NCBI GenBank assembly: GCA_046290435.1
Contig: JBKAGO010000004.1
Location: 1-64,000 of the forward strand
Direction of reading: 5' to 3'
DNA length: 64,000 nt
DNA from: CAVQUE01 sp046290435
GTDB lineage: Bacteria; Actinomycetota; Acidimicrobiia; Acidimicrobiales; UBA8592
Below, one piece after another: positions 17,295-27,796 of the stretch (within the stretch, counting starts at the first letter, position 1; every line of letters begins with the position of its first letter). The position numbers and the translations under genes are program-made. The notes beneath the pieces are model-generated. The model was given only the letters and a program-made list of their open reading frames with translations. It had not been told where the DNA came from and made no database searches.

Positions 17295-17807
17295 TCAGCG
17301 GTCGGTGAGCAGCGACTGGTAGCGATCCTCGGTCGCGGTGTCGAAGGCGACGAGGACGACCTCGTCGAGCGGCCCTGTCCCCGAGGCCTCGACCAGCGAG
17401 CGCAGCGTCGACACGGCCACCTCGGCCGCTGCGTCGGGCGGGTAGCCGTAGATGCCCGTCGAGATGGCCGGGAACGCGATCGAGCGGGCACCGGCGGCTG
17501 CGGCCACCTCGACCGAGCGGCGGTAGCACGAGGCCAGCAGATCGGGCTCGCCGTGGGTGCCGCCGTGCCACACCGGGCCGACGGCGTGGACGACGAAGCG
17601 GGCGGGCAGGTCGAAGCCGTCGGTGACGACGGCATCGCCGGTGGCGCAGTGGCCGATGGCGTCGCAGGCGTCGTCGAGACGAGGACCGGCGACGGCGAAG
17701 ATCGCCCCGCACACCCCGCCGCCGCGTTGCAGGCCGTCGTTGGCCGCGTTGACGATGGCATCGATCGCCAGCGTCGTGATGTCGCCCCGCCACACCCGGA
17801 TCTCCAT
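17295..17807 (-). CDS. Macro-domain protein (ADP-ribose/Appr-1''-p processing)
   Basis: The 170-residue protein is one macro domain of the MacroD/YmdB type: GDITTLAIDAIVNAANDGLQRGGGV at the N-terminus, with the substrate-binding asparagines and glycine-rich loop, and FPAISTGIYGYP contacting the phosphates. Such enzymes remove acyl or ADP-ribosyl groups or the phosphate of ADP-ribose-1''-phosphate. ATG 17807 starts just before the first strand. The gene converges with the RES toxin gene, 33 bases between stops, so they are not co-transcribed, but the chemistry fits: it could recycle the toxin product. Confidence 0.9.
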   Translation of the reverse strand: MEIRVWRGDITTLAIDAIVNAANDGLQRGGGVCGAIFAVAGPRLDDACDAIGHCATGDAVVTDGFDLPARFVVHAVGPVWHGGTHGEPDLLASCYRRSVEVAAAAGARSIAFPAISTGIYGYPPDAAAEVAVSTLRSLVEASGTGPLDEVVLVAFDTATEDRYQSLLTDR

Positions 17808-17948
17808 CGTTCGAGTCTGGCAGCCCTGGCCATCGAGGGACCGGCGCCGGTGCCGGTAGCGCCACCGGGCTCGACCCGGAGGATCACCTGCCATCGCCTG
17901 CGCTCTGGCAGGATCGTCGGCGACACCCCGAGCCGCCACGGAGCACCC

Positions 17949-18569
17949 ATGGACACCGACCCCGACGATCCCGGCCTGACGGCACTCGCCGTCGGGCCCG
18001 CCGAGCTGCGGGCGTTGCTCGACGAGCGGGCGATCCACCGGGTGCTCACGCGGTACGCGACCGGGATCGACCGGCGCGACTTCGCCATGGTCGCCGCCTG
18101 CTACCACCCCGGCGCTACCGACGACCACGGCACGTTCAAGGGAACCGTCGAGGAGTTCATCCCCTGGGTCGAGGGACGCCTCGCCTCGTTCGACACCACG
18201 ATGCACTTCCTCGGCAACGTCTCGATCGACCTGTTGCCCGACCCGGTCGACTCGGCAGCCACGACGGGCCCGGGCGGCGCCGGCAGCGTCCGGGTCGCCC
18301 ACGTCGAGACCTACTGCGTCGCCTACCACCGCCTCGCCGGGCGCGACACCGACTCGATCGCCGGGCTCCGTTACATCGACCGCTTCGAATGCCGCGGCGG
18401 CGAGTGGCGCATCGCCGATCGCACGATCGTCGTGGAGTGGAACCGCCTCGACGACGTGCACGCCCTGGGCTTCGGCCCTGAATACGTCCGCGGCACCCAC
18501 GACCGCACCGACCCCTACTACCGCCGCGAGGCGGGCTCGGCTCCCGAGCGCCCCGAGGCGGGCGCGTGA
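17949..18569 (+). CDS. SnoaL/NTF2-like domain protein
   Basis: The 206-residue protein has a cone-shaped SnoaL-like (NTF2) fold: helical LLDERAIHRVLTRYATGIDRRDFAMVAACYHPGA, then TMHFLGN and curved strands ending with the IADRTIVVEWNR segment. The YATGIDRRD signature matches the SnoaL_4 subfamily of aromatic dehydratases, isomerases and ring-hydroxylating dioxygenase beta-like proteins. The reaction is unknown. Its stop overlaps the GTG of the following phosphatase gene, so both are co-translated although no common pathway is obvious. Confidence 0.8.
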   Translation: MDTDPDDPGLTALAVGPAELRALLDERAIHRVLTRYATGIDRRDFAMVAACYHPGATDDHGTFKGTVEEFIPWVEGRLASFDTTMHFLGNVSIDLLPDPVDSAATTGPGGAGSVRVAHVETYCVAYHRLAGRDTDSIAGLRYIDRFECRGGEWRIADRTIVVEWNRLDDVHALGFGPEYVRGTHDRTDPYYRREAGSAPERPEAGA

Positions 18570-19384
18570 TCGACGTCGTCGCCGAGCACATCCGCCGCGT
18601 CGCCGAGGAGATCATCCGGCCGCGGTTCCGCAGCCTCGAAGCGGCCGAGGTGTCGGAGAAGGGCGGGCCCGACGACCTCGTCACCATCGCCGACATCGAG
18701 GCCGAACGTGAGCTCACCGCCGCGCTGCAGGCCCTGACGCCGGGCGTGCCGGTGGTGGGCGAGGAGGCCGTGGCCGCCGACCCCCGGGTGCTACGGGCCG
18801 TCGCCGCCGAGCGGGCGTGGATCGTCGACCCGATCGACGGCACCGGCAACTTCGTCGAGGGCAGCGTCGACTACGGCGTCATGGTGGCGCTCACCGAACG
18901 GGGCGAGACCGTCGCCGGATGGATCCACCAACCCGAGCGCGGGTCGATGCTCGTGGCCGAGCGGGGCTCGGGTGCCCACCTCGACGGACGCCGTCTCGGC
19001 CGGGTCGACGAGGCGATCGATGTGGTGGCGCTGTCGGGCACCATCAAGCCCCGGTACCTCCCGGCCGCCGTCGCCGAGACCGTCGCGCCCCGGCTCGGGA
19101 TGCTCGCCGACCCCCGACCCGGCACCAACTCCGCCGCCGTCGAATACGCCTGCGTCGCCGACGCCGACCCCGACTTCGTCATGTTCTGGATGACCAAACC
19201 CTGGGACCACGCCGCCGGGTCGCTCATCATCGAAGAGGCCGGCGGCTGGTCGCGCCGCCTCGACGCCACCCCCTATCGCCCCGACCAGACCGGCAGCGGC
19301 CTCCTCGTCGCCGGCACCCCGTCGATCTGGCGTGCCGTGCGCGACACCCTCCTCGCAGGCGTCCCGTCCCCGACCGTCACCTGA
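18566..19384 (+). CDS. Inositol monophosphatase-family phosphatase
   Basis: The 272-residue enzyme carries the metal-binding signatures of the Mg2+-dependent IMPase/FBPase family: GEEAV near residue 71, WIVDPIDGTGNFVEG near 88 and PWDHAAGSLIIEEAGG near 212. Such enzymes dephosphorylate inositol phosphates, histidinol phosphate, PAP or fructose bisphosphate. The sequence alone does not separate these; HisN-like or IMPase are the best guesses. The GTG start overlaps the SnoaL-like gene's stop (GTGA). Confidence 0.87.
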   Translation: MIDVVAEHIRRVAEEIIRPRFRSLEAAEVSEKGGPDDLVTIADIEAERELTAALQALTPGVPVVGEEAVAADPRVLRAVAAERAWIVDPIDGTGNFVEGSVDYGVMVALTERGETVAGWIHQPERGSMLVAERGSGAHLDGRRLGRVDEAIDVVALSGTIKPRYLPAAVAETVAPRLGMLADPRPGTNSAAVEYACVADADPDFVMFWMTKPWDHAAGSLIIEEAGGWSRRLDATPYRPDQTGSGLLVAGTPSIWRAVRDTLLAGVPSPTVT

Positions 19385-19500
19385 CCCGCCGGGATCCCGT
19401 CGACAGACACCGCCTCACCGCTGCAGCCGGAACCTCGGTCCACGCAGCACCGGATCTGATCCGTCCGAGAAGACACGTCTGCGTCTCGCTGGAGGCACCA

Positions 19501-20055
19501 TCAGGTCGTGGCGAGGGTGTCGAGGCGGTCGAAGAGGTCGTCGACCTCGAGCACGACCGGACCGACCTCCACCACCCCGCCGGAGGCCACGGCCTCCCAG
19601 GTCCAGCTGCCGTCCGCTGCGCGGGTCGCGACCTCGACGCGCCGGACTCCCCGTGGATCGAACAACACGTAGCGCTCGAGCCCGGGCAACGAGCCGTAGG
19701 CCACGGCCTTCTCCCGGCGATCGGTGTCCTCGGTGCTGTCGGACAGCACCTCGACGATGATCGTGGCGTCGGCCTCCCACCGCTCGTGGGCAGCGTCGCC
19801 GCAGACCATGAGGAGGTCCGGGTAGTAGCCGGTGTTGGTGGCGACCCGGACGAGCCGGTTCTGACTGAAGACCCGGCACCGCGGTGGAGCGGCGGCAAAC
19901 AGCGCTGCGAAGAGGAGTCCGGCGAGCAGGTCGTGGCGTTCGGTACCGCCGGCCATCGCGAACACCCGGCCACCGACGAGCTCGTGACGCGGCCCGCCGC
20001 AGGCTTCGCCGGCCAGGAACTCGTCCCACCCGCATTGCGCAACGGCTTCGGGCAC
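19501..20055 (-). CDS. Uma2-family (DUF820) PD-(D/E)XK nuclease-like protein
   Basis: The 184-residue protein has the Uma2 layout: an N-terminal helix, ELVGGRVFAMAGG, a glutamine-containing VFSQNRLVRV strand, the YYPDLLMVC segment with the PD of the nuclease core, IIVEVLSDSTEDTDRREKAVAYGSLPGLERYVLFDP as the (D/E)xK-containing region, and a final beta segment. Uma2 proteins are abundant in actinobacteria and cyanobacteria, without a settled role. It is read opposite to its neighbours and has no operon partner. Confidence 0.85.
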   Translation of the reverse strand: MPEAVAQCGWDEFLAGEACGGPRHELVGGRVFAMAGGTERHDLLAGLLFAALFAAAPPRCRVFSQNRLVRVATNTGYYPDLLMVCGDAAHERWEADATIIVEVLSDSTEDTDRREKAVAYGSLPGLERYVLFDPRGVRRVEVATRAADGSWTWEAVASGGVVEVGPVVLEVDDLFDRLDTLATT

Positions 20056-20146
20056 TCGATCACGCTACTTGCGAGGTCGCAGCGAGTGGACGGAGGTGGG
20101 CACGCAGTGGGAACCTGCCACGACGCTCGACCGGAGGACCGAATCC

Positions 20147-21184
20147 ATGAAGCTCGCCACGACGTTCCAGTTCACCGGTGATCCCGCCAAGCTCACTCGC
20201 CACATCCAAGACCTCGAATCGGCGGGCATCGACGTCGTCATCACCCCCGAGATCTACGGCTTCGACCTGGTGTCGACCCTCGGCTACCTGGCCGGCCAGA
20301 CCTCGACCGTCGAACTGATGACCGGCATCATGCCGCTGTACTCCCGGTCGCCGGCGCTGATCGCCCAGAGCGCCGCCACCATCGACGCCCTGTCGGGCGG
20401 GCGGTTCATCCTCGGCCTCGGTACCTCCGGGCCTCAGGTGATCGAGGGTTGGCATGGCGTGCCGTTCTCGAAGCCGCTGGGCACCACCCGCGACGTCATC
20501 GACATCTGCCGCAAGGTGTGGTCACGCGAGCGTGTCGAACACGACGGCAAGGCCGTGAAGCTGCCGCTGCCCGCCGACAAGGGCACCGGCCTCGGCAAGC
20601 CCCTCAAGTTCATGCATCACCCGCTGCGCACCGACATCCCGATCGTCGTCGCCGCCATCGGCCCCAAGAACGTCGAGATGACCGCCGAGGTCGCCGACGG
20701 CTGGCTGCCCATATTCTTCGTGCCGGACAAGTTCCGCGACGTCTGGGCCGACGACCTCGACACCGGCCTCGCCAAGCGCGGCGAAGGCCTGGGCGAGCTG
20801 ATGATCTTCGCCGGCGGCAACGTCGCCCTGGGCGACGGACCCGAGGTCACCGAGGCCCGCGAAGCCGCACGAGCCAACGCCGGCTTCTACGTCGGCGGCA
20901 TGGGCGCCCGCGGCAAGAACTTCTACAACGACCTATTCAAGCGCTACGGCTGGGAGGAAGAGGCCGTCAAGATCCAGGACCTGTTCCTCGACGGCCACCG
21001 CAACGAGGCCATGGCCCTGATCCCCGACGACTACGTCGACCTCGCCACCCTCACCGGCGACGAGGGCCGCGTCCGCGAACGCATCTCCGCCTTCAAGGCC
21101 GCCGGCGTCACCCACCTCCAGATCAACCCCATGGGCGAGAACCCGTTGGAGATCGTCGAGAAGGTCAAGGCCTGGTCAGAGTGA
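20147..21184 (+). CDS. LLM-class F420-dependent oxidoreductase
   Basis: The 345-residue protein is a luciferase-like TIM barrel: MKLATTFQF, VSTLGYLAGQTSTVELMTGIMPLYSRSP, and ATIDALSGGRFILGLGTSGPQVIEGWHG, the most conserved part of the F420-dependent family, followed by IPIVVAAIGPKNVEMTAEVADGWLP. Enzymes of this class use reduced F420 or FMN on varied substrates. ATG 20147 is preceded by GGAGG at nine bases. The final HLQINPMGENPLE segment is typical of the actinobacterial subgroup. Substrate cannot be inferred from the context. Confidence 0.9.
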   Translation: MKLATTFQFTGDPAKLTRHIQDLESAGIDVVITPEIYGFDLVSTLGYLAGQTSTVELMTGIMPLYSRSPALIAQSAATIDALSGGRFILGLGTSGPQVIEGWHGVPFSKPLGTTRDVIDICRKVWSRERVEHDGKAVKLPLPADKGTGLGKPLKFMHHPLRTDIPIVVAAIGPKNVEMTAEVADGWLPIFFVPDKFRDVWADDLDTGLAKRGEGLGELMIFAGGNVALGDGPEVTEAREAARANAGFYVGGMGARGKNFYNDLFKRYGWEEEAVKIQDLFLDGHRNEAMALIPDDYVDLATLTGDEGRVRERISAFKAAGVTHLQINPMGENPLEIVEKVKAWSE

Positions 21185-21260
21185 TTTCGGTCTCACTCGC
21201 GTCGCTTCGCTCGCTCCGTTCAACCGAGTTCTGATCGGAGCGGCTGACGCCGCGCTGTCT

Positions 21261-21323
21261 CGTCTGCCGACCGAGCAAGTAGCTCGGCAGACGCTGGGGG
21301 ACCGCCGGAGGCCGTCCCCCCAG
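21261..21323. terminator. Two adjacent hairpins between convergent genes
   Basis: CGTCTGCCGA (21261-21270) pairs with TCGGCAGACG (21284-21293), and directly after it CTGGGGGAC (21294-21302) pairs with GTCCCCCCAG (21314-21323) with one bulged base. The pair sits between the convergent LLM oxidoreductase and LysR genes and is well placed to terminate both. Confidence 0.65.
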
Positions 21324-21388
21324 ACCCCCCTCGCTGGCGACCTCCAGGCTTCCGCTTCTGCGATCCTCCTCCGTGGCCGTGGGAGCCC

Positions 21389-22345
21389 TCAGCTCCAGAG
21401 GGTTATGTGGACGCTGGGGCGGAATCTGTCGATGCGGGCGCCGGTGCCGGCGAGCATGGCCTGGGTGGCTCGGGGGGTGGTGATGAAGCGCATGAGCTCG
21501 TCGGCCACCGCCGGGGCCTGACCCCGCGCCAGGGTCGTGGCCGACCAGACGCCTGCGGCCGAGGCGCCCGGTGCCGAGATCGGTTCGAGGCCGCCGGCGC
21601 CGCGGTAGTGGCGGGCCCGGAACTCCGGGACGATCGCGATGCCGCGGCCCTGCTGGGCCTCGCTGATGGCGGCGCCGTGGCTCTGGAAGATCCGTTGGTT
21701 GGCCTCGGGGACGCCGAAACGTTCGAGCAGCTGGGCGCCGGCGCCCGTCGATTCGACCGCCGAGGGGCCCAGCACCCACAGACAGGAACGCAGGCTCTCG
21801 GCATCGGCGCGTTTACCGGCCAGGCGATGCTGCGCGCCGACCATGAGGATCAGCTGGTAGCGCAGGAACTCGCAGCGGCGGAAGCTGTCACCGGCCGCTC
21901 CGACGGTCGGCGCGATGGCGACATCGACGCGGCGCGTGGCGAGCAGCTCCGAGAACCGGCTGCTGCCGTGGACGCTCATCTCGACGTCGAGGTCGTCGGC
22001 ACGGGTCTTGAACAACTCGATCAGGCCGGGCGCCGCGTGCTCGGCGAACAGGCTGGTGGTCGCCAACCGCAGGATCCGTCGACCCTGCGACGCGGCCATG
22101 ACCTCCTGGCGGGTCTGATCCTGCAGCCCGAGCATCTCCACGGCACGCATCGCGAGCCGCAGGCCCCCAGGCGTGAAGGCCAGTCCCTGACCCGACCGGT
22201 GGTAGAGCGGATCGTCGAGCTCTCGTCGCAGCGCCGCCGTGTGCGACGAGATGGCCGCCTCGCTGACGCCGAGCTCCTCGGCCGCCGCCCGCGCCGAACC
22301 GTGGCGCGCCACGGCCGCATAGGCCCGGAGCTGGGTCGGCGTCAC
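21389..22345 (-). CDS. LysR-type regulator divergent from the cox operon
   Basis: The 318-residue protein has the LysR winged helix-turn-helix at residues 3-60 (TPTQLRAYAAVARHGSARAAAEELGVSEAAISSH...) and a periplasmic-binding-protein-like effector domain starting around residue 90. It is transcribed divergently from coxM with 134 bases between starts, the usual layout for a LysR regulator and its target operon, so CO dehydrogenase control is likely. GTG 22345 puts the start right before the DNA-binding domain; no strong ribosome site is seen, so the exact start is uncertain. Confidence 0.85.
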   Translation of the reverse strand: MTPTQLRAYAAVARHGSARAAAEELGVSEAAISSHTAALRRELDDPLYHRSGQGLAFTPGGLRLAMRAVEMLGLQDQTRQEVMAASQGRRILRLATTSLFAEHAAPGLIELFKTRADDLDVEMSVHGSSRFSELLATRRVDVAIAPTVGAAGDSFRRCEFLRYQLILMVGAQHRLAGKRADAESLRSCLWVLGPSAVESTGAGAQLLERFGVPEANQRIFQSHGAAISEAQQGRGIAIVPEFRARHYRGAGGLEPISAPGASAAGVWSATTLARGQAPAVADELMRFITTPRATQAMLAGTGARIDRFRPSVHITLWS

Positions 22346-22410
22346 GAACCGCAGCGTTGTCGATCCGGCGGACCGCCGCAACCGCGACGTCGACCAACTC
22401 AAGGGAAGGG

Positions 22411-22425
22411 TTAAGCGAGGCTTGA
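22411..22425. promoter_or_regulatory. Candidate LysR-type operator between coxR-like gene and coxM
   Basis: TTAAGC-GAG-GCTTGA is an imperfect dyad (one mismatch) in the divergent intergenic region, about 55 bases before the coxM ATG. LysR proteins bind dyads of roughly this size. Assignment rests only on symmetry and position. Confidence 0.35.
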
Positions 22426-22479
22426 CCGGGGCGACTCGGCGGAGGAGATTCGGATCTACGCCATCGAGGGGGGACCTCC

Positions 22480-23355
22480 ATGCAAGTGCCGGCACCGTTC
22501 GACTACGAGCGTGCGACCAGCGTCGAACACGCGATCTCGCTGCGGACGCAGCTGGGCGAGGGCGCCCGATTCGTCGCCGGCGGGCACAGCCTGCTGCCGA
22601 TGATGAAGCTGCGGCTCGCCACACCCGAGTACCTGATCGACATCAACGATCTCGAGGAGCTCTTCTACATCCGTGAGGATGCGGGCGAGATCCGGATCGG
22701 GGCGATGACCCGCCACCGCGAGCTGCTCGACTCCGAGCTGCTGGCCGAGCACTTCCCCATCTTCCGTGACGCCGAGAAGGTCATCGCCGATCCGACCGTG
22801 CGCAACCGGGGCACCCTCGGTGGGTCGCTGTGCCAGGCCGATCCGTCCGAGGACCTCTCGGCGGTGTGCACCACCCTCGACGCCAGCTGCGTCATCCGCT
22901 CGACCACCGGCGAACGGGTCGTCTCGATGGCGGACTTCCATCGGGGCCCGTACGAGACCGCCGTCGGCGACGCCGAGATGCTCACCGAGGTCCGCATCCC
23001 GCTGCGGCCCGGCGGTGGCAGCGCCTACGAGAAGGTCGAGCGCCGTGCCGGCGACTGGGCGGTCGTGTCCGCCGGCGCCGCCGTGTGGCTCGACGGCGAC
23101 ACCATCGCCGAGGGCCGGGTCGGGCTCGCCGCCGTCGGCCCCGGCACCACCTCGATCGACCCCGTCGCCGAGGCCCTCCGCGGCGCCACGCCGTCGGAGG
23201 ACCTGTACCTCCAGGTCGGCGAGATCGCGGCAGCCAACTGCACGCCGGTCACCGACCAACGCGGCACCGCCGCCTACAAGACCCATCTCGCGATGGAACT
23301 CACCCGGCGGGCGCTGCGGCGCTCCGTCGCCCGTGCCAATGGACAGGAGGCCTGA
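22480..23355 (+). CDS. coxM: Aerobic carbon monoxide dehydrogenase, medium (FAD) subunit
   Basis: The 291-residue subunit binds FAD, passing electrons from the iron-sulfur subunit to the quinone pool. FVAGGHSLLPMMKLRLA near residue 29 and ADPTVRNRGTLGGSLCQADPSEDL near residue 105 are the two FAD-binding loops of the molybdenum hydroxylase medium subunit. ATG 22480 is preceded by GGGGGGACC. It is the first gene of the order M-S-L, typical for form I CO dehydrogenase; coxS follows after one base. Confidence 0.92.
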   Translation: MQVPAPFDYERATSVEHAISLRTQLGEGARFVAGGHSLLPMMKLRLATPEYLIDINDLEELFYIREDAGEIRIGAMTRHRELLDSELLAEHFPIFRDAEKVIADPTVRNRGTLGGSLCQADPSEDLSAVCTTLDASCVIRSTTGERVVSMADFHRGPYETAVGDAEMLTEVRIPLRPGGGSAYEKVERRAGDWAVVSAGAAVWLDGDTIAEGRVGLAAVGPGTTSIDPVAEALRGATPSEDLYLQVGEIAAANCTPVTDQRGTAAYKTHLAMELTRRALRRSVARANGQEA

Positions 23356-23356
23356 G

Positions 23357-23838
23357 ATGAAGGTCGAGATGACCGTCAACGGCGTTGCCGTCAGCGAGGA
23401 GATCGAGCCTCGCCACCTGCTGGTGCACTTCATCCGAGACCAGCTCGGCCTCACCGGCACCCACTGGGGATGCGACACCAGCAACTGCGGGACCTGCGTC
23501 GTGCTCATCGACGGCGAGCCGGTCAAGTCGTGCTCGCAACTGGCGGCGATGGCCGGCGGCCACGAGGTCACCACCGTCGAGGGCCTCGAGGTCGACGGGG
23601 TGCTCGACCCCGTCCAGCAGGGCTTCATGGAGTGCCACGGCCTCCAGTGCGGCTTCTGCACACCGGGGATGATGCTCACCGCCCGGTCGCTGCTGAACCG
23701 CGATCCGAACCCCAGCGAAGAGGTCATCCGCGAAGCCATCTCGGGCCAGATCTGCCGCTGCACCGGTTACTCCACCATCGTCCGGTCCATCCAGTGGGCC
23801 GCCAACCACGAGACCGCCGTCGCGGTCGGGAGCACGTC

Positions 23839-23842
<4 letters not shown>
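23357..23842 (+). CDS. coxS: Aerobic carbon monoxide dehydrogenase, small (2Fe-2S) subunit
   Basis: The 161-residue subunit has two [2Fe-2S] domains. The N-terminal ferredoxin-like domain contains GCDTSNCGTC and a fourth cysteine in VKSC; the C-terminal helical domain contains QCGFCTPG and ICRCTGY. Electrons pass from the molybdenum site in CoxL through these clusters to FAD in CoxM. The ATG at 23357 follows the coxM stop by one base, and the stop overlaps the coxL ATG. Confidence 0.95.
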
Positions 23843-26235
<2,393 letters not shown>

Positions 26236-26237
26236 CC

Positions 26238-27158
26238 ATGGCGCCTCCTCCCGCATCCATGCGAGCCCGCCACGCGGCCCGGACGACCGAGCTGATCACG
26301 CAGGGCACCCCCTTCGTGCAGGCCACGGTCGTCCGGGCCCAGTGCCCGACCTCGACGCGTCCCGGCGATGCCGCGATCGTCCTGTCGGACGGGTCGATCG
26401 AGGGGTTCGTGGGGGGTCAGTGCGCCGAGAGCTCGGTGCGCCTGGCCGCGCTGCCCCTGCTGGAGTCGGGTTCGTCGGTGCTGTTGCGCATCCTGCCCGA
26501 CGACGGCGAGGCGTTCCCCGAGACCGAGGGGGCGCTGACGGTGGTCAACCCGTGCCTGTCGGGCGGGGCGATCGAGGTGTTCCTCGAGGCCAAGCTGCCG
26601 GCGCCGCGCCTGGCCATCGTCGGCGGGACGCCGATCGCCGAGGCGCTGGCGACCTTCGGCGAGCCGCTGGGCTTCGCCGTCGACCTCGTCGAGGGCGTGC
26701 CCGACACCCGGGGCGCCACGGCGGTCGTCATCGCCAGCCACGGCCGCCACGAAGCCGAGACCATCCGCGCCGCCCTCGACGCCGGGGTCGCGATGATCGG
26801 CCTGGTCGCGAGCTCGGTGCGGGGCGCCGCGGTACTCGACGAGATGGACCTCACCGCCGACGAGCGTGCCGCTGTGCGGACCCCGGTCGGTGTCGACATC
26901 GGCGCCCGGACCGCCGAGGAGATCGCCATCTCGATCCTGGCCGAGGTCGTGCGCGCCATTCGGGTCGACGGGATCGTCGCCTCCCCCTCTCCTGCGACCG
27001 CGCCTCGACCCGAGACCGCGATCGACCCCGTGTGTTCGATGACGGTCGTGGTCGCGGCCGACACGCCGCACCTGCACCACGATGGCGTCGACCATTGGTT
27101 CTGTAATCCGGGGTGTCGGACCCGTTTCGCCGAGGACCTCGGCGTCGTCGCCTCGTGA
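26238..27158 (+). CDS. XdhC/CoxF-type Mo-cofactor insertion factor fused to a YHS domain
   Basis: The 306-residue protein starts with an XdhC_CoxI domain (VVRAQCPTSTRPGDAAIV and GFVGGQCAESSV) and a Rossmann-like XdhC_C region (LAIVGGTPIAEAL...). XdhC proteins bind and sulfurate or insert the molybdenum cofactor. The last 45 residues form a YHS domain (DPVCSMTV...FCNPGCRTRFAEDLG) with three cysteines, a small metal-binding module. In a Mo-Cu enzyme cluster this could help handle copper or sulfur, which is my inference. It starts two bases after coxL and its stop overlaps the next GTG. Confidence 0.88.
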   Translation: MAPPPASMRARHAARTTELITQGTPFVQATVVRAQCPTSTRPGDAAIVLSDGSIEGFVGGQCAESSVRLAALPLLESGSSVLLRILPDDGEAFPETEGALTVVNPCLSGGAIEVFLEAKLPAPRLAIVGGTPIAEALATFGEPLGFAVDLVEGVPDTRGATAVVIASHGRHEAETIRAALDAGVAMIGLVASSVRGAAVLDEMDLTADERAAVRTPVGVDIGARTAEEIAISILAEVVRAIRVDGIVASPSPATAPRPETAIDPVCSMTVVVAADTPHLHHDGVDHWFCNPGCRTRFAEDLGVVAS

Positions 27159-27796
27159 GCCGCAGCGTCGCAGGTCTCGTCCTCGGTGCCGGTACGTCGC
27201 GCCGACTCGGCCAACCCAAACAGCTCCTCGAGTTCCGGGGCAAGCCCCTCCTGCAGACCGCCGTCGACACCGCTCACGCCGTGGGGTTCGATCAGCTGCT
27301 CGTGGCGTTGGGGGGCGCTGCGCCCGAGGTCCGCACGGCGATCGACTTCGGCGACGCCGAGGTGGTCGAGAACGTGCACTTCACAACCGGGTGCTCGTCG
27401 TCGATCGTCGCGGCGCTCGACCGCGTCGACCCTGCCGTCGAGGGGCTGGTGCTGTTGCTGGGCGATCAGCCCGGCGTGACCACCGGGACCATCGCAACGC
27501 TGCTGGGTGCGGTCGGTGCCGATGTCCCCCTCGCCGTGTGCCGCTACGACGATGGGCGAGGTCACCCGTTCTGGTTCGCCCGGTCGGTGTTCGCCGACCT
27601 CGCCGAGCTCCACGGCGACAAGGCGGTGTGGAAGCTGCTCGAATCCGGGCGCCACCCCGTCGTCGAGGTGCCCATCGCCGGCGACGTGCCCCTCGACGTC
27701 GACACGTGGGAGGACTACGAGCGCCTCCTCGCCCAGGACACAACCGACGCCGGCGGCTCCGGAACCGTCGGCGACACGCGGGACGGCCGGCCGTGA
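27155..27796 (+). CDS. MobA/MocA-like nucleotidyltransferase
   Basis: The 213-residue protein has the NTP-transferase signature GLVLGAGTSRRLGQPKQLLEFRGKPL at the start, and LLLGDQPGV in the middle, as in MocA, which attaches CMP to molybdopterin to give the cytosine dinucleotide form used by CO dehydrogenases. The cluster position therefore makes a MocA role likely. It starts at GTG 27155 within the stop of the XdhC-YHS gene and its stop overlaps the MoxR GTG. The last 20 residues are a non-conserved tail. Confidence 0.88.
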   Translation: MSRSVAGLVLGAGTSRRLGQPKQLLEFRGKPLLQTAVDTAHAVGFDQLLVALGGAAPEVRTAIDFGDAEVVENVHFTTGCSSSIVAALDRVDPAVEGLVLLLGDQPGVTTGTIATLLGAVGADVPLAVCRYDDGRGHPFWFARSVFADLAELHGDKAVWKLLESGRHPVVEVPIAGDVPLDVDTWEDYERLLAQDTTDAGGSGTVGDTRDGRP

